DNA from: Bifidobacterium sp.
Lineage (GTDB): Bacteria > Actinomycetota > Actinomycetes > Actinomycetales > Bifidobacteriaceae
Direction: 5' to 3'
Assembly: GCF_022640935.1 (NCBI RefSeq)
Contig: NZ_JALCCV010000001.1
Location: 124,001 to 188,000 of the forward strand
DNA: 64,000 bases
The translations under genes and the position numbers were made by a program. How positions within the stretch are numbered: position 1 is the stretch's first letter; each line of letters starts with the position of its first letter. This document shows positions 26,391-36,408 of this stretch, piece after piece. The notes under the pieces were generated by a model. It worked only from the letters and a program-made list of their open reading frames with translations, was not told where the DNA came from and did no database searches.

Positions 26391-28643
26391 TCAATTGTCC
26401 ACGGTCTCGGTCGCGCAACGCAGATCATTGGCCCGGCGCACCATATCGTCAACGTTTTCTTCGCTGATCCCTATACCCCAAGAGGCAAGTTTGATCAGTG
26501 GCATCTGCATGAACATCGCCTTCATCTCCGGCGATGGTTCGCCGCCCCCCATGTTCTCGGCGATGCCTTGAACCAATGGATTGATGATCGGTGCCCCGTA
26601 AGGGCTCTCACTCCACTCGCCGATGGTCGACATCGCTTCAAGCGACGCGACGTAGCCGTCGCCCGGCAGTTCCACCGTGGCGCTCAGCTGCGTGTCGCGG
26701 CTGGAGCGGGAGAGCTCGATGCGATATTGCCCCGGATACTGTCTCCATCTCGCCTGTCTGGTATTCCACGTAGAGAACGCGCGCATGTCCAAGTCAATCG
26801 ACACTTCTTTACTCTCCCCCGGTTCCAGCTCCACGCGCTCGAATCCCTTGAGCTCATGGGCAGGCCTTCCCGGCTGCCCGCTGGCGACGTAGATCTGCGG
26901 GACGTCCGCCCCTCGGCATGAGCCCGTATTGGTCACGGTGAATGCTCCCTGGGCTCCCTGCCCGAGCTGGCTGATGCGCAGATCGCTATAGGAGAACGTC
27001 GTATAGGACAACCCGTATCCGAAAGGATAGGATATAGGCAGATCAAGCGTGTCATAATAGCGATAGCCGACATACAGTCCCTCGCCGTAAAGTACCTGTC
27101 CGTCGCAGCCCGGGAAATTCAGGCGGCACGGCGTATCGTCTAATGCGCGTGGAATGGTTTCGTTCAAGCGTCCGGAGGGATTGGCCGCCCCGGTGAGCAC
27201 GTCGGCCATCGCCGCGCCCCCGGCCTGGCCCAGAAGCCAGCCTTCGAGCAGCGCGTCACAGTGTTCGGCCCAATCACCGATGCTGATGACGCCGCCACCG
27301 GACAATATGACGACAGTCGGCGTCCCGGTGTCGATGACAGTCTGCAGCAGCTTGCGCTGATCATCGTGCAAATCGATCGAAGTCTTGTCCATCCCCTCGG
27401 ATTCGTCATTATCAAGGTATCCCACGACGACAATGGCCACCGAAGCTTCCTGCGCAGTCCGCCTCGCCTGCGAGAGCAGGGCCTCATCCACGCGATGGTC
27501 GGATTGCACACGATACCCCGGCGCGAACCGCAGCGTTGCCTGAGGCAATGCCTCACCCAGTTCACCCAGCAAGTCATGGACCATCGGAGGATTGACATGC
27601 GAGGAGCCGCCCCCTTGGAAGCGCGGAGTGCGGGCGAATTCCCCAATCACTGCGATGGTGTCGGCCGATGATGGGTCGATGGGAAGTATCCCGTTGTTCT
27701 TCAGCAGCACCATGGACTCTTGGGCCGCCTTGCGTGCGACCCGGTCATGACTTTCAAAGTCAATCGGCTCTTTGGCCTTGATGCGGACGTCGGCTGTGCG
27801 ATCCGCCAGAATCCGAATGCGGCTGACAGTTTGGTCCAAGGTATCGATCGAGCATGCGCCCGAACGAACGGCATCCACTATCTTGCTGTCCGTCCCGCTC
27901 GGCGGCATCTCGATGTCCAGACCTGCGGCAAGCGCCGATACGCGATCGACGACCGCGCCCCAATCCGAGATCACAACCCCATCAAACCTCCATTCCCCGC
28001 GAAGTATGTCAGTCAGCAGCCGGCGGTTCTGGCTTGCATACTCGCCGTTCACTTTGTTGTACGCACACATCAGCGCCCACGGATGGTCCTGCCTCACCGT
28101 CGTCTCAAAAGCTGGCAGATAGATCTCGCGCAGCGTGCGCTCGTCAATCTGCGCATTGACGCGGAACCGGTCAGTCTCCTGGTTGTTGGCAGCGAAATGC
28201 TTCGGCACTGCGCTGACCCCTTGGGATTGCACGCCACGAACGAATGAGGAGCCGTAAGCTCCCGCTAGGAACGGGTCCTCCGAGGCGTATTCGAAGTTTC
28301 TTCCGCCCAGCGGCGAGCGTTTGATGTTCAGCCCCGGGCCCAGCAGTACGCTCACGGCAAGCGAGCGAGCCTCCTGCGCCAGGGTGCGCGCTACCGTTTC
28401 GATCATCCGGCGATCCCATGTGGAGGCCAGACCAGCAGCCGGCGGAAAGCAGGTGGACTGCCTGCTGCTGGCGATGCCGAGGGAATCGCCTTCGTCTCCC
28501 TGATAGCGCACGCCATGGGGGCCGTCGCTCATATGCAGGGCATCAACCACTCCCTCGATGCCTTGGCTGGTCCAAGTAGTGGCGCCCGAGGTCAGGCTCG
28601 CCTTCTGCTCAACGGTCAGCGTTGTCGTTGTCGTTGTCGTCAT
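26391..28643 (-). CDS. GH3 family beta-glucosidase-type glycosidase
   Basis: This 750-residue protein has the full GH3 layout: the N-terminal barrel with GPGLNIKRSPLGGRNFEY, PKHFAANNQETDR and the nucleophile Asp227 in VVISDWGAV; the second alpha/beta domain (GQAGGAAMADVLTGAANPSGRL); and a C-terminal fibronectin III-like domain (FTVTNTGSCRGADVPQIYV). It hydrolyses beta-linked sugars from the non-reducing end or from aglycones, in the cytoplasm. The start at 28643 is followed by a three-fold ACGACA repeat coding for Thr; AAGGATC precedes it. The frame reaches upstream into the GH1 gene but only this start fits the family. It starts 7 bases after the GH1 stop. Confidence 0.9.
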   Translation of the reverse strand: MTTTTTTTLTVEQKASLTSGATTWTSQGIEGVVDALHMSDGPHGVRYQGDEGDSLGIASSRQSTCFPPAAGLASTWDRRMIETVARTLAQEARSLAVSVLLGPGLNIKRSPLGGRNFEYASEDPFLAGAYGSSFVRGVQSQGVSAVPKHFAANNQETDRFRVNAQIDERTLREIYLPAFETTVRQDHPWALMCAYNKVNGEYASQNRRLLTDILRGEWRFDGVVISDWGAVVDRVSALAAGLDIEMPPSGTDSKIVDAVRSGACSIDTLDQTVSRIRILADRTADVRIKAKEPIDFESHDRVARKAAQESMVLLKNNGILPIDPSSADTIAVIGEFARTPRFQGGGSSHVNPPMVHDLLGELGEALPQATLRFAPGYRVQSDHRVDEALLSQARRTAQEASVAIVVVGYLDNDESEGMDKTSIDLHDDQRKLLQTVIDTGTPTVVILSGGGVISIGDWAEHCDALLEGWLLGQAGGAAMADVLTGAANPSGRLNETIPRALDDTPCRLNFPGCDGQVLYGEGLYVGYRYYDTLDLPISYPFGYGLSYTTFSYSDLRISQLGQGAQGAFTVTNTGSCRGADVPQIYVASGQPGRPAHELKGFERVELEPGESKEVSIDLDMRAFSTWNTRQARWRQYPGQYRIELSRSSRDTQLSATVELPGDGYVASLEAMSTIGEWSESPYGAPIINPLVQGIAENMGGGEPSPEMKAMFMQMPLIKLASWGIGISEENVDDMVRRANDLRCATETVDN

Positions 28644-28650
28644 GATCCTT

Positions 28651-29901
28651 CTATTCCTTTCCTTCAGCATCATCGTCGCCCGCGTCGTGCCGGCACTCAG
28701 TGGGAAGCATGGCACGTCGCGCCCAATCCCCCAGCCAGGACAGCGAGGGCTTGGGGATCCTTTCGTAGGATCCCGATTCTCTGTCGACTGCAGCGAGGCC
28801 GAAAGTCGGCTGCCAATTCCCCCACTCATAGTTGTCCAGCAACGACCAGTGAAAATAGCCATGCACCGGATATCCCTGCCCCATCAATTCGCCCACGGCG
28901 CACAAGGCGGCCTCGGTGTAGGCGATGCGCTGTTCATCATGAATCGTAGATATGCCGTTTTCAGTGATGACCAGCGGCATCTCAGGCAGCAGACCGTGCA
29001 CATGCATGAGCGCCTGCGCGGCGGCCTGCGGATAGTATTCCCATCCATTCGACGTCTGCCGGTCGGGCCCGACAGCCACTTTGGCCCCTTGCGCATCGAT
29101 GACAGTCCGGGTGTAGGCCTGAATCCCGATAAAATCATCTTCCTTTGCCGCCCGAATGAAATAATCCTCGACTTTCGCCGAATACACGGCAGCAGCCGCC
29201 TCGCCACCAGCGAGGCTTTGCACGCATTGATTCGCCACGCTCCAGCCCACGGGGACGCCGGGAAGCGACTCGTGCACCAGTGTGGCCGCAAGCCGGTGAG
29301 CTTCCACCAGGCGTCTCGCCACGACCGGGTCAGGGTCAGGCAGCAATCCCCCGGGCTGCAACGCGGCAGAGCCTGAAAGCACCGACGACATGATAGCCAC
29401 CATATTGGGCTCATTGATCGTGACAATGCCTGCGACGCCATCACGCAGCACAGGCAGCACAGCCTGGACATAGTCACCGAACCGGTTGATGGCATCCGGC
29501 CCTGCCCAACCGCCTTGCCGGGCGAACCATAACGGCGAAGTAAAGTGATGGAGCGTCACAAAGGGCTTCAGCCCCATGCTCGCGGCAGTCTGGACCATCA
29601 TGTGATAATGGTCCAGCTCGTGCTCGTCGAAGACTCCGGGTTCCGGCTCGATGCGTGCCCACTCCACGCCGAACCGATAGGCGTTGAACCCATTCTCTTG
29701 GAGCAGCCGCATGTCTTGGCGCCAGCGGTGGTATGAATCGCAAGCCATGCCAGACGCTTGGGCGAGAGGAGACCGCTCGGACGTCTCCAAGGCCCACCAG
29801 TCGCTATGGATGTTGCTGCCTTCGGTCTGATGCGGTGAGGTGGCAGCTCCGAACAGAAAATCCTCTGGAAGGATGTAGCCGCATTGTTGCTGTGTGCTCA
29901 T
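28651..29901 (-). CDS. GH1 family beta-glucosidase
   Basis: This 416-residue GH1 TIM-barrel enzyme opens PEDFLFGAATSPHQTEGS. The acid/base Glu164 is in TINEPN and the nucleophile Glu314 in LVITENGI; WSLLDNYEWGNWQPTFGL is the usual C-terminal substrate-binding stretch. It cleaves beta-glucosides, here unphosphorylated since the transporter of the operon is not a PTS. It is slightly shorter than the typical 450 residues. GH1 and GH3 enzymes in one operon suggest plant-derived glycosides. No signal peptide. Confidence 0.93.
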   Translation of the reverse strand: MSTQQQCGYILPEDFLFGAATSPHQTEGSNIHSDWWALETSERSPLAQASGMACDSYHRWRQDMRLLQENGFNAYRFGVEWARIEPEPGVFDEHELDHYHMMVQTAASMGLKPFVTLHHFTSPLWFARQGGWAGPDAINRFGDYVQAVLPVLRDGVAGIVTINEPNMVAIMSSVLSGSAALQPGGLLPDPDPVVARRLVEAHRLAATLVHESLPGVPVGWSVANQCVQSLAGGEAAAAVYSAKVEDYFIRAAKEDDFIGIQAYTRTVIDAQGAKVAVGPDRQTSNGWEYYPQAAAQALMHVHGLLPEMPLVITENGISTIHDEQRIAYTEAALCAVGELMGQGYPVHGYFHWSLLDNYEWGNWQPTFGLAAVDRESGSYERIPKPSLSWLGDWARRAMLPTECRHDAGDDDAEGKE

Positions 29902-29958
29902 TATGAACTCCTTCTGTGCCGTTGCAGTGCATAGCCGGTCCTGGCTGTGCGCCTCCCG

Positions 29959-30876
29959 CTATTGGATGCTGGACCAGAAACCGGTCAAGACATGCGCCAG
30001 CCTCGCCGGCTCGTCGATTTGCGCGCTGTGGGCCGCGCCTGCTATAGAGATCGTTGCGATGCCCAGGCGGCGCGCCTCGTCATCATAGACGCCCTCGGGC
30101 CACACCTTGTCGTTCGCGCCATGGACCGACAGCATCGGGACGCCCGTGCCGCCGAGCTCGGCAGTCACGTCGGCATACGAGCCGAGAATGGACGAAATAC
30201 CGAGGAGGTTGTCCAAACTGGTCGCATGCGCCCGTAATCGGAACATTTCTACATACGGGTCTGCCTGCACTTCATCGCCGCGCTCGGGGTATGCGCTGCG
30301 ATAGATCAGCGAGGGACCTATGGAGGCAAGCAGTCCTCGCGCCTTCCTCGTCTCATCGCTCGACGGTATAGGCGTGGCGCCGGTAGAGAACAGCGTCAGC
30401 GAACGTACCGACTCAGGCATCCGCAAGGCGATGCGCCGAGCCACAACACCGCCGAAACTATGCCCCACCAAGTCCACGGGCCTGTGCTCTGCACCTAATG
30501 TTTGCAGCACCTCGCATGCATCACCCACGAAATCGTCAAGGGTGTAGGATTCAATGCCCCGAGGCGAAGCGGAATCCGCCTGCCCCCGCTGACTGTAGCT
30601 AAGCACCGCGCGGCACCCACCGTCATCGAGAGATCTCATCAGCACAGGGAAGAAGTCGACGAAATCCTCTTTCGACCCCGTAAACCCCGGAATGAAAACA
30701 GCAAGACGCTCGGCGACCATGACATTGCCAGTGGCCAGTGCAGTCAGGTCGCCCACCGCAGCAGAAATGGCAAATGTCTGCAATCCGCATGCAAGCGTCT
30801 GCGGACCAAAAGGCGGCACCTCACACAGCTTTGCCATCGGCAAATGCCCGCGTTGCACTGGCGACATCGGCTGCAT
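29959..30876 (-). CDS. Alpha/beta-fold hydrolase
   Basis: This 305-residue alpha/beta hydrolase has an oxyanion segment FIPGFTGSKEDF, the nucleophile elbow GHSFGG (Ser140), a late Asp in HGANDKVWP and His in GAAHSAQIDEP. Residues 1-35 are outside the fold, so starts at Met4 or Met14 are also possible. The gene begins two bases after the transporter stop. In this operon it may hydrolyse ester-linked aglycones or acyl groups on glycosides; the sequence does not fix the substrate. Confidence 0.82.
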   Translation of the reverse strand: MQPMSPVQRGHLPMAKLCEVPPFGPQTLACGLQTFAISAAVGDLTALATGNVMVAERLAVFIPGFTGSKEDFVDFFPVLMRSLDDGGCRAVLSYSQRGQADSASPRGIESYTLDDFVGDACEVLQTLGAEHRPVDLVGHSFGGVVARRIALRMPESVRSLTLFSTGATPIPSSDETRKARGLLASIGPSLIYRSAYPERGDEVQADPYVEMFRLRAHATSLDNLLGISSILGSYADVTAELGGTGVPMLSVHGANDKVWPEGVYDDEARRLGIATISIAGAAHSAQIDEPARLAHVLTGFWSSIQ

Positions 30877-30878
30877 TG

Positions 30879-32249
30879 CTACTTCACACGTCGGATGGGA
30901 ATGAAGACGAGGATGCCCGCGATCGAAAGCACCGCAGCGCTGATGAACAGCAGCTCGTAGCCCAAGCTCGCAATCAGCGCCGCACCGAGGCCTCCCGCGA
31001 TGACGCCGGTCAGCGTATTGGTCGTCCCCAAAATGCCCATGTCTTGGGCGGCGTTCTCCTTGTCCGGCAACACCTCGACCATCAAGGCCTGGTCAACCGC
31101 TTGGAATATGCCGAATGCCAACGCAGCCAAGGCGGTGTACACATAGTAGAACACCAAGGTCTTGGTAAGCGCCAAGACAATCATGCCGATGACCACGAAA
31201 GAAACCGATAGGGCGATCAACGGCTTTCTTTTGTCGAGCTTGTCTGATACGACACCGCCGAAAATGGAGGCAACAGCCCCTACACCAGCCATGATTAGCC
31301 CGGCCACCGTGCCGACCGCCGCTGCGCCCTTGATATCGAGCCCATAGTGGTAGCGCAGGATCTGCGTGGCGGTCTGGAGAATGAGCATGATACCGAGCAC
31401 AACGAAGAACCGGCCGACGTACGCGAGCCAGAAGTCGCGATCCTTGGGCAGGCGGAACCGCGCCGCGGGCGCCTTGTTTGTCTCGATGTCGCCGATTTGC
31501 CTGTTGCTGAGATTGGCTCCGGGGATTGCCAGCACGATGATGACGGCAATAATGAGCATCGACCATGGCAGCACGAGAAAGCCCCTGGTGATGTGCTGGG
31601 TACCGAAGACCACGATAAGCAGCTGCGTGACGATTGATCCGAGTGCGGTTCCCGCCAACGAACCGAACCCCGCGTAGGCCGATGCACGGCCGAGGAGCTT
31701 GGAATGAATGCGATCGGGCAGCAAGGCGTTATAGGAAGCGTAGTAAGTATTCAAACCGGCTTGGAACAGGCAGAAGAACAGCACGACCGGCCATATCGCG
31801 CTATAATTCGCGACCGCAAGCCCAATCAGGGCGATTCCCGACGTTATGGCGCCACCGAGGATCCAAGGATTGCGCCGGCCCATCCGCGAACGGGTTTTGT
31901 CTGACAAGTGGCCGACGAGAACCGCGAAAACCGCTCCAGTGAATGCGCCGAAGATATTGGTTATGCCAATGGCGCTGTTGGCGGGACCCTCGGGCAGCAC
32001 AGCCGTGTATGTGAGTGCGAACAACGAGGCGGTGGCGGCCGTAGGTATGGTCGCAAGCAAGATGGCGAACAGGTTCAGGGGACCGAATCACCCGAGTTTG
32101 TTCACAAAACGTCGTTCACCGAATTCATTGACTGGCGAGTCGTCGGCGGAGAAGTTGCCCAAAGCCTGTGCGTACGTTTCGGAGCCGGAGGTCTTCGCCG
32201 GATCGGTACCGGGATGATTTGGAGTTTGAACACTACTTTGTAAAGTCAT
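30879..32249 (-). pseudogene. MFS sugar/glycoside transporter interrupted by in-frame TGA at codon 54
   Basis: The frame from the ATG at 32249 (AAGGA upstream) encodes MTLQSSVQTPNHPGTDPAKT and continues to VNKLG, then TGA at 32088-32090, then in the same frame FGPLNLFAILLATIP and eleven or so helices to the stop at 30879. The expected length is 456 residues. The stop falls just before the first membrane helix, where Trp would suit (TGG to TGA). The protein has the MFS loop motif GHLSDKTRSRMGRRN. It should import the glycosides cleaved by the enzymes downstream. A TTG at 32060 could start a version lacking the N-terminus and part of helix 1, without a ribosome site. Either a true loss of function, a sequencing error, or read-through. 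Confidence 0.82.
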
Positions 32250-32314
32250 ATCGTCCTTCTTTATTCAGACATGCAACCATGAGGACAGCAACAACGCCAC
32301 CTCAAGTTCAGTAT

Positions 32315-32330
32315 GTTACCACATGGTTAC
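32315..32330. promoter_or_regulatory. Candidate operator for the TetR-family regulator
   Basis: GTTACCAC ATGGTTAC is an imperfect 16-bp palindrome (12 of 16 positions symmetric) in the 150-base divergent spacer between the transporter and regulator genes. Its position fits control of both. Confidence 0.4.
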
Positions 32331-32399
32331 TTTTGTGCAACCCGGTTTGCGCGACCACGGCTGTCGCTAGCATGGCATTGATGGGAAAAGGTGTTATCC

Positions 32400-33095
32400 A
32401 TGAGTCAGCAATTGCAAGCGGAATCCGGATCGGACGTATCCGGGCACAGACCACATCCGCTGCTCGGCGCCGAGCAGCGGCAGGGTGAGGGGGACACCAA
32501 AGGGGAACGAACGCGCAATCGGATTCTCGATGCCGCCCTGAGGCTCTTTTCCAGATCTGGGTCGAATGGCGTCTCGCTACGGGCGATTGCCAAGGAGGCG
32601 GACATATCGCATGCAGGTCTGCTCAAGTACTTCGCCGACAAAGACGAGCTGATTCTGGCAGCGATAGCTCGACGGGATCACTTCCCGGCCGCCTTGGAAA
32701 TCCGGAGTTACAACGATGTCGGGCCAGAGGACTATCTGCCGCTGTTCCTCGAAGCGATCGAGCACAACATGAGCAATCCGGGCGTTGTGGGCATGTTCGC
32801 CAAAGTCGCTGCAGAGGCCACGAATCCAGAGCATCCTGCGCACGATTATTTCAAAACGCGGTACGCCCAACTGACCGACAAGCTGGCCCAATCAATCAGG
32901 TTCATCACTGGCTGCACGCAATCCGAGGCGCGGGAGCGGGCAGAGGAGTTCATCGCATTCGTCGACGGCATCCAGATCCAATGGCTGCTGCGCCCAGATG
33001 AAGTCAATATGTTCGAGGCCGCCAAAAGTTACCTCCATCGGACGGGCCTGCCCGATGGAGGCGACGCCGACCTCAGCGACGAGAAGATCGATTAG
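32400..33095 (+). CDS. TetR-family transcriptional regulator
   Basis: This 231-residue protein has a TetR-type N-terminal helix-turn-helix (ILDAALRLFSRSGSNGVSLR then AIAKEADISHAGLLKYFADKDEL) after a polar lead of about 35 residues, and a helical ligand domain. It is divergent from the glycoside operon and most likely represses it until a glycoside or aglycone binds. The ATG at 32400 has AAAAGG 8 bases upstream; a GTG at 32391 is too close to that site. Confidence 0.9.
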   Translation: MSQQLQAESGSDVSGHRPHPLLGAEQRQGEGDTKGERTRNRILDAALRLFSRSGSNGVSLRAIAKEADISHAGLLKYFADKDELILAAIARRDHFPAALEIRSYNDVGPEDYLPLFLEAIEHNMSNPGVVGMFAKVAAEATNPEHPAHDYFKTRYAQLTDKLAQSIRFITGCTQSEARERAEEFIAFVDGIQIQWLLRPDEVNMFEAAKSYLHRTGLPDGGDADLSDEKID

Positions 33096-33107
33096 CCTCG
33101 CCTGACC

Positions 33108-34847
33108 TCATTGCAATTCCAGCAGGCCTTGGATGCCTCTGGTCCGCAGGATCTCGCGATACGGCCCGGCCTCCCGCGCAATGAGCTCATCGATGGCGTG
33201 CATGCCGAGCAGCTCCACCGGCGCCTTGTCATCGGTGAGGATCAGGGTTCCGGACTGCGGTTGCGAGACCGGCTTGAGCCGGCTAGCGGTCTCCCCCATT
33301 GCCCATTCGAGGTCGCCATCATGCGTCCGCGCGAACGTCGTGGCCTGCAGGGTGTTGGGTTCGCTCGCCTGAGCGATATCACCAGTCCCGAGGTTTCGAG
33401 ACGTATCGCCCGATTCCGACTTGTCCGACTCGCCTTCATTCGCTGCGCTCGAGCTCGGCGTTTTCGCGAAGAGCTCGCGGTTGGTCGTGTCCGGCACGTC
33501 GGCGGTCAATATATTGCGCCGCCCAAACACGCTGGCGATCGTGCTGGTCAGCGCCTCGTTGATCGACCCTTTGCCGTCCGAGATCATGTTCATATTGACG
33601 ACCATGACGCCGCCGGGATTGAGGTGCTGCCGCACCATGGTGAAGAACTCGGTTGAGCTCATCTGAAAGGGAATCGTGATGTCCTGATAGGCGTCGACCA
33701 TGATCACGTCGTAAGTGCCCTTGCCTGCGGCGAGCCAGGCGCGGCCGTCGTAAGTGCTGACCGGAATATCCTGGGGCTCTTTGAAATACTCGCCTGCAAG
33801 CGCCGTGATCTTCTCGTCGATTTCGACGCCGGTGATATGCATATGTGGGTAGTACTGCCGCAGCTGGCGCGCATAGGTTCCTGTGCCCATGCCCAGAATC
33901 AGCGCGGAACCGGCATGGTCGGCGAGCGCCGGGGCGGCGAGCGCAGTGTCGTAGTACATGCCGGTCAGGCCCGGCTGCTTCATCGTCACCGATTGGACGC
34001 CGAAGAGCACGTTGGTCGACAGGATAGTGCGGTCGGACAGGTTCTTGACCTGCAGGTAGTTGTAGATCGACTCGCCCTCGTAAGTCAGCTCGCGTTCCCA
34101 GAAGGCGAAGCCGCTCATCGGCGAAGCAACGGCAGAGGCAACGAATATGACCGCGCTGATGGCGCTGGTGACAAGGCGCACTTTCGAAGCGATGAAATAC
34201 GTGAGTGCGAGGGCCAGCAGCAGCCCTGAAAATAATAGGAAGGTCACGAAGGTGCCGACCGCCGGAATCGTGACGAAGGTCGGCAGAAACGTGCCCAGAA
34301 TCGAACCGATCGTGTTGCAGGCGCTCAGCCGGCCAACCACCGAGGCATTGTCGTCCAGCGAGTCGGTGGCGAATTTGACCAGACCTGGGGTCACGGTGCC
34401 CAGCAGAAACAGCGGCGGCACGAAGATCAGCATGCAGCTGATGAACGCGGCGATCACCAGGAAGTTCGTCGACACCGTGACGATGAGCAGGCCCGAAACC
34501 ACGATAATGACATATTTGCCCAAGAGCGGAATAAGCGCGATCCACACCGCCGCCATCGTCACCCGCATGTAGAGCTTGTCGGGATTGGGGTCGCGATCGG
34601 CCTTGCGCCCGCCCCACACGCTGCCCAGCGCCAAGGCGATCATAATCGTGCCGATGATGATGGTCCATACGATCTGCGAGCTGGAGAAATACGGGGCAAG
34701 CAGACGTGAAGCGCCCAGTTCGGCGGCCATCACGGCCATGCCGGAGAAGAACTCAGTGACGTACAGGAACAGCTTCGAGCGCAAGATCGGGCGCTCCTGC
34801 ATCTGTGGAGTCAGCCCGTGATTCGTTGTAGCAGTCGTGGCGGTCAT
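33108..34847 (-). CDS. Membrane protein fused to a spermidine synthase-like methyltransferase-fold domain
   Basis: The 579-residue protein starts with about eight membrane helices (FFSGMAVMAAELGASRLLAP, IVWTIIIGTIMIALALGSVW and others) and ends with a spermidine synthase-like Rossmann domain (GMGTGTYARQLRQYYP, GVEIDEKI, YDVIMVDAY). Such fusions are common in bacteria but rarely characterised; polyamine synthesis cannot be assumed. A Ser/Glu/Asn-rich insert lies at about 470-520. The ATG at 34847 is preceded by AAAGAGGGG. It ends 12 bases from the convergent TetR gene. Confidence 0.82.
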   Translation of the reverse strand: MTATTATTNHGLTPQMQERPILRSKLFLYVTEFFSGMAVMAAELGASRLLAPYFSSSQIVWTIIIGTIMIALALGSVWGGRKADRDPNPDKLYMRVTMAAVWIALIPLLGKYVIIVVSGLLIVTVSTNFLVIAAFISCMLIFVPPLFLLGTVTPGLVKFATDSLDDNASVVGRLSACNTIGSILGTFLPTFVTIPAVGTFVTFLLFSGLLLALALTYFIASKVRLVTSAISAVIFVASAVASPMSGFAFWERELTYEGESIYNYLQVKNLSDRTILSTNVLFGVQSVTMKQPGLTGMYYDTALAAPALADHAGSALILGMGTGTYARQLRQYYPHMHITGVEIDEKITALAGEYFKEPQDIPVSTYDGRAWLAAGKGTYDVIMVDAYQDITIPFQMSSTEFFTMVRQHLNPGGVMVVNMNMISDGKGSINEALTSTIASVFGRRNILTADVPDTTNRELFAKTPSSSAANEGESDKSESGDTSRNLGTGDIAQASEPNTLQATTFARTHDGDLEWAMGETASRLKPVSQPQSGTLILTDDKAPVELLGMHAIDELIAREAGPYREILRTRGIQGLLELQ

Positions 34848-34967
34848 AATCCCCTCTTTGCTGCAAATGTCAGCCATCGAACATCAGTGTCATCGCGAGC
34901 CTATCAGACCGGCGTGAATGCGGGCAGGGGCTCGCGTGCGCTGCAGTGCGTGGGCTAGAGTGGCAGC

Positions 34968-35771
34968 ATGAACCAGGCGAGCCACGTATGCGTCATCTTT
35001 GCAGCGGGACAATATTATGGTCCGACGCCGGGCATGCCTGCAGACCTCCTCGCAGGGCATCCTCGCCCCTTGGTGATCGCGGCCGATGCCGGGCTCGACC
35101 ATGCGCAGGTTGATGGCGTCGCCGCCGACATCGTGATCGGCGACTTCGATTCCGTGCAGGGCAGCGTACCCGATGATGCCCGCACGCTGCGGCTGCCGGC
35201 GCAGAAGGATGATCCCGATATGCTTTCTGCATTGAAGGTCGGCTGGAATCGCGGCGCGCGCGAATTCCATATTCTCGGCGGGCTGGGCGGCAGGATCGAC
35301 CATACGATCGCGAACATCCAGCTCATGGGATTGCTGTCCCGGCACGGCGGCATCGGGTTCCTGTACGGCGAGGGTGCCATCGTCACCGCGATCACCGACG
35401 GCGAGCTCGCATTCGAACCGCATGCCGCCGTGCTTGGCGGCATGGTTTCGGTGTTCGCCCAGTCGGACGAGGCCCGAGACGTGAACGAGCCAGGGCTGAA
35501 ATACCAGCTGCGCCACGCGACACTGACCAACGGCGTGGTGCAGGGCGTAAGCAACGAGTTCCTGCCCGGCATCGCCAGCGCGATCAATGTGCGCGAAGGC
35601 ACCTTGATCGTGACCTTCCCCATCACGACGCCGATGCCGGTAGTCACGCGCTACCACGAACTCGGCGGCGATCTGGGCCCGCTCGACACCGGAATTTCGC
35701 CGGTGCTCGCCGCGCAATTCCGCGATCGCCTGCGATCGGACGAAAAGATGCGGCAATGCGGCGAACAATAA
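34968..35771 (+). CDS. thiN: Thiamine pyrophosphokinase
   Basis: This 267-residue enzyme transfers pyrophosphate from ATP to thiamine to make thiamine diphosphate. Signature stretches are VIAADAGLDHA, VIGDFDSVQG, KDDPDMLSALKVG and LGGLGGRIDHTIANIQLM. The C-terminal region forms the thiamine-binding beta part. It is divergent from the membrane protein gene at 33108, and the spacer is short (120 bases). No clear strong ribosome site precedes the ATG. The tail after about residue 220 is longer than in the family. Confidence 0.9.
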   Translation: MNQASHVCVIFAAGQYYGPTPGMPADLLAGHPRPLVIAADAGLDHAQVDGVAADIVIGDFDSVQGSVPDDARTLRLPAQKDDPDMLSALKVGWNRGAREFHILGGLGGRIDHTIANIQLMGLLSRHGGIGFLYGEGAIVTAITDGELAFEPHAAVLGGMVSVFAQSDEARDVNEPGLKYQLRHATLTNGVVQGVSNEFLPGIASAINVREGTLIVTFPITTPMPVVTRYHELGGDLGPLDTGISPVLAAQFRDRLRSDEKMRQCGEQ

Positions 35772-35943
35772 ACAGCCAGCCTCCGTCCACGACGCACGGC
35801 ACGAACCGCATGACACGGCCTGATGCATCCAGGACGCCTGCATTAATACGATCGACCCGATCGACCCGATCGCGTAACTCATAAGAATCCGAAACGCATT
35901 CACCCATAATCAATCCGTCCTTGTCTATCAATCAGGAGGTTTC

Positions 35944-36339
35944 ATGGCTGACCGCACTGCAGGCCAACTGCTTTTCATCTGCTATTCGCACTGCTCAACC
36001 TGCGCCAGGGCGCGACGCTGGCTGGGCGAGCACGGCATCGAGTTCACCGAACGCAATATCAAAACGGATAACCCCACGAAAGCCGAGCTCACCGCTTGGT
36101 ACCACGCCAGCGGGCTGCCGATCCGCCGCTTCTTCAACACGTCCGGGCAACTGTATCGCGGTTTGGGGCTGAAAGGTAAACTGCCCTCGATGAGCGACGA
36201 CGAGGCGCTGGAACTGCTGGCCACCGATGGCATGCTCGTCAGGCGCCCGGTTGTTGTGAGCGCTCACGGCATTTTGGTCGGTTTTTCGCCCGAAGCATGG
36301 GGCACGTTGCTGGCAAGTACAGACGGCGGGATAAAGTAG
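35944..36339 (+). CDS. ArsC/Spx-family thioredoxin-fold protein
   Basis: The 131-residue protein has the ArsC/Spx fold with a CxxC motif in YSHCSTCARARRWL (the family has C at the first position of the active loop), then IKTDNPTKAELTAWYHASGLPIRRFFNTSG, and the conserved Arg-Pro pair LVRRPVVV. Members are arsenate reductase-like or Spx-like regulators; the second Cys and no ars genes nearby favour neither strongly. AGGAGG lies 4 bases upstream of the ATG. It lies 69 bases before gap in the same direction. Confidence 0.85.
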   Translation: MADRTAGQLLFICYSHCSTCARARRWLGEHGIEFTERNIKTDNPTKAELTAWYHASGLPIRRFFNTSGQLYRGLGLKGKLPSMSDDEALELLATDGMLVRRPVVVSAHGILVGFSPEAWGTLLASTDGGIK

Positions 36340-36408
36340 GCACCGTTGATAAACAATGGCCGGGGCGCGCTGGCGCGCGCCCGAGCCTGATTCCCAAGGG
36401 AGTATTTT

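Noticed and set aside
33108..34847. Naming the fusion protein spermidine synthase
   Set aside because: The Rossmann domain is related, but the membrane part and lack of other polyamine genes make that function unproven.
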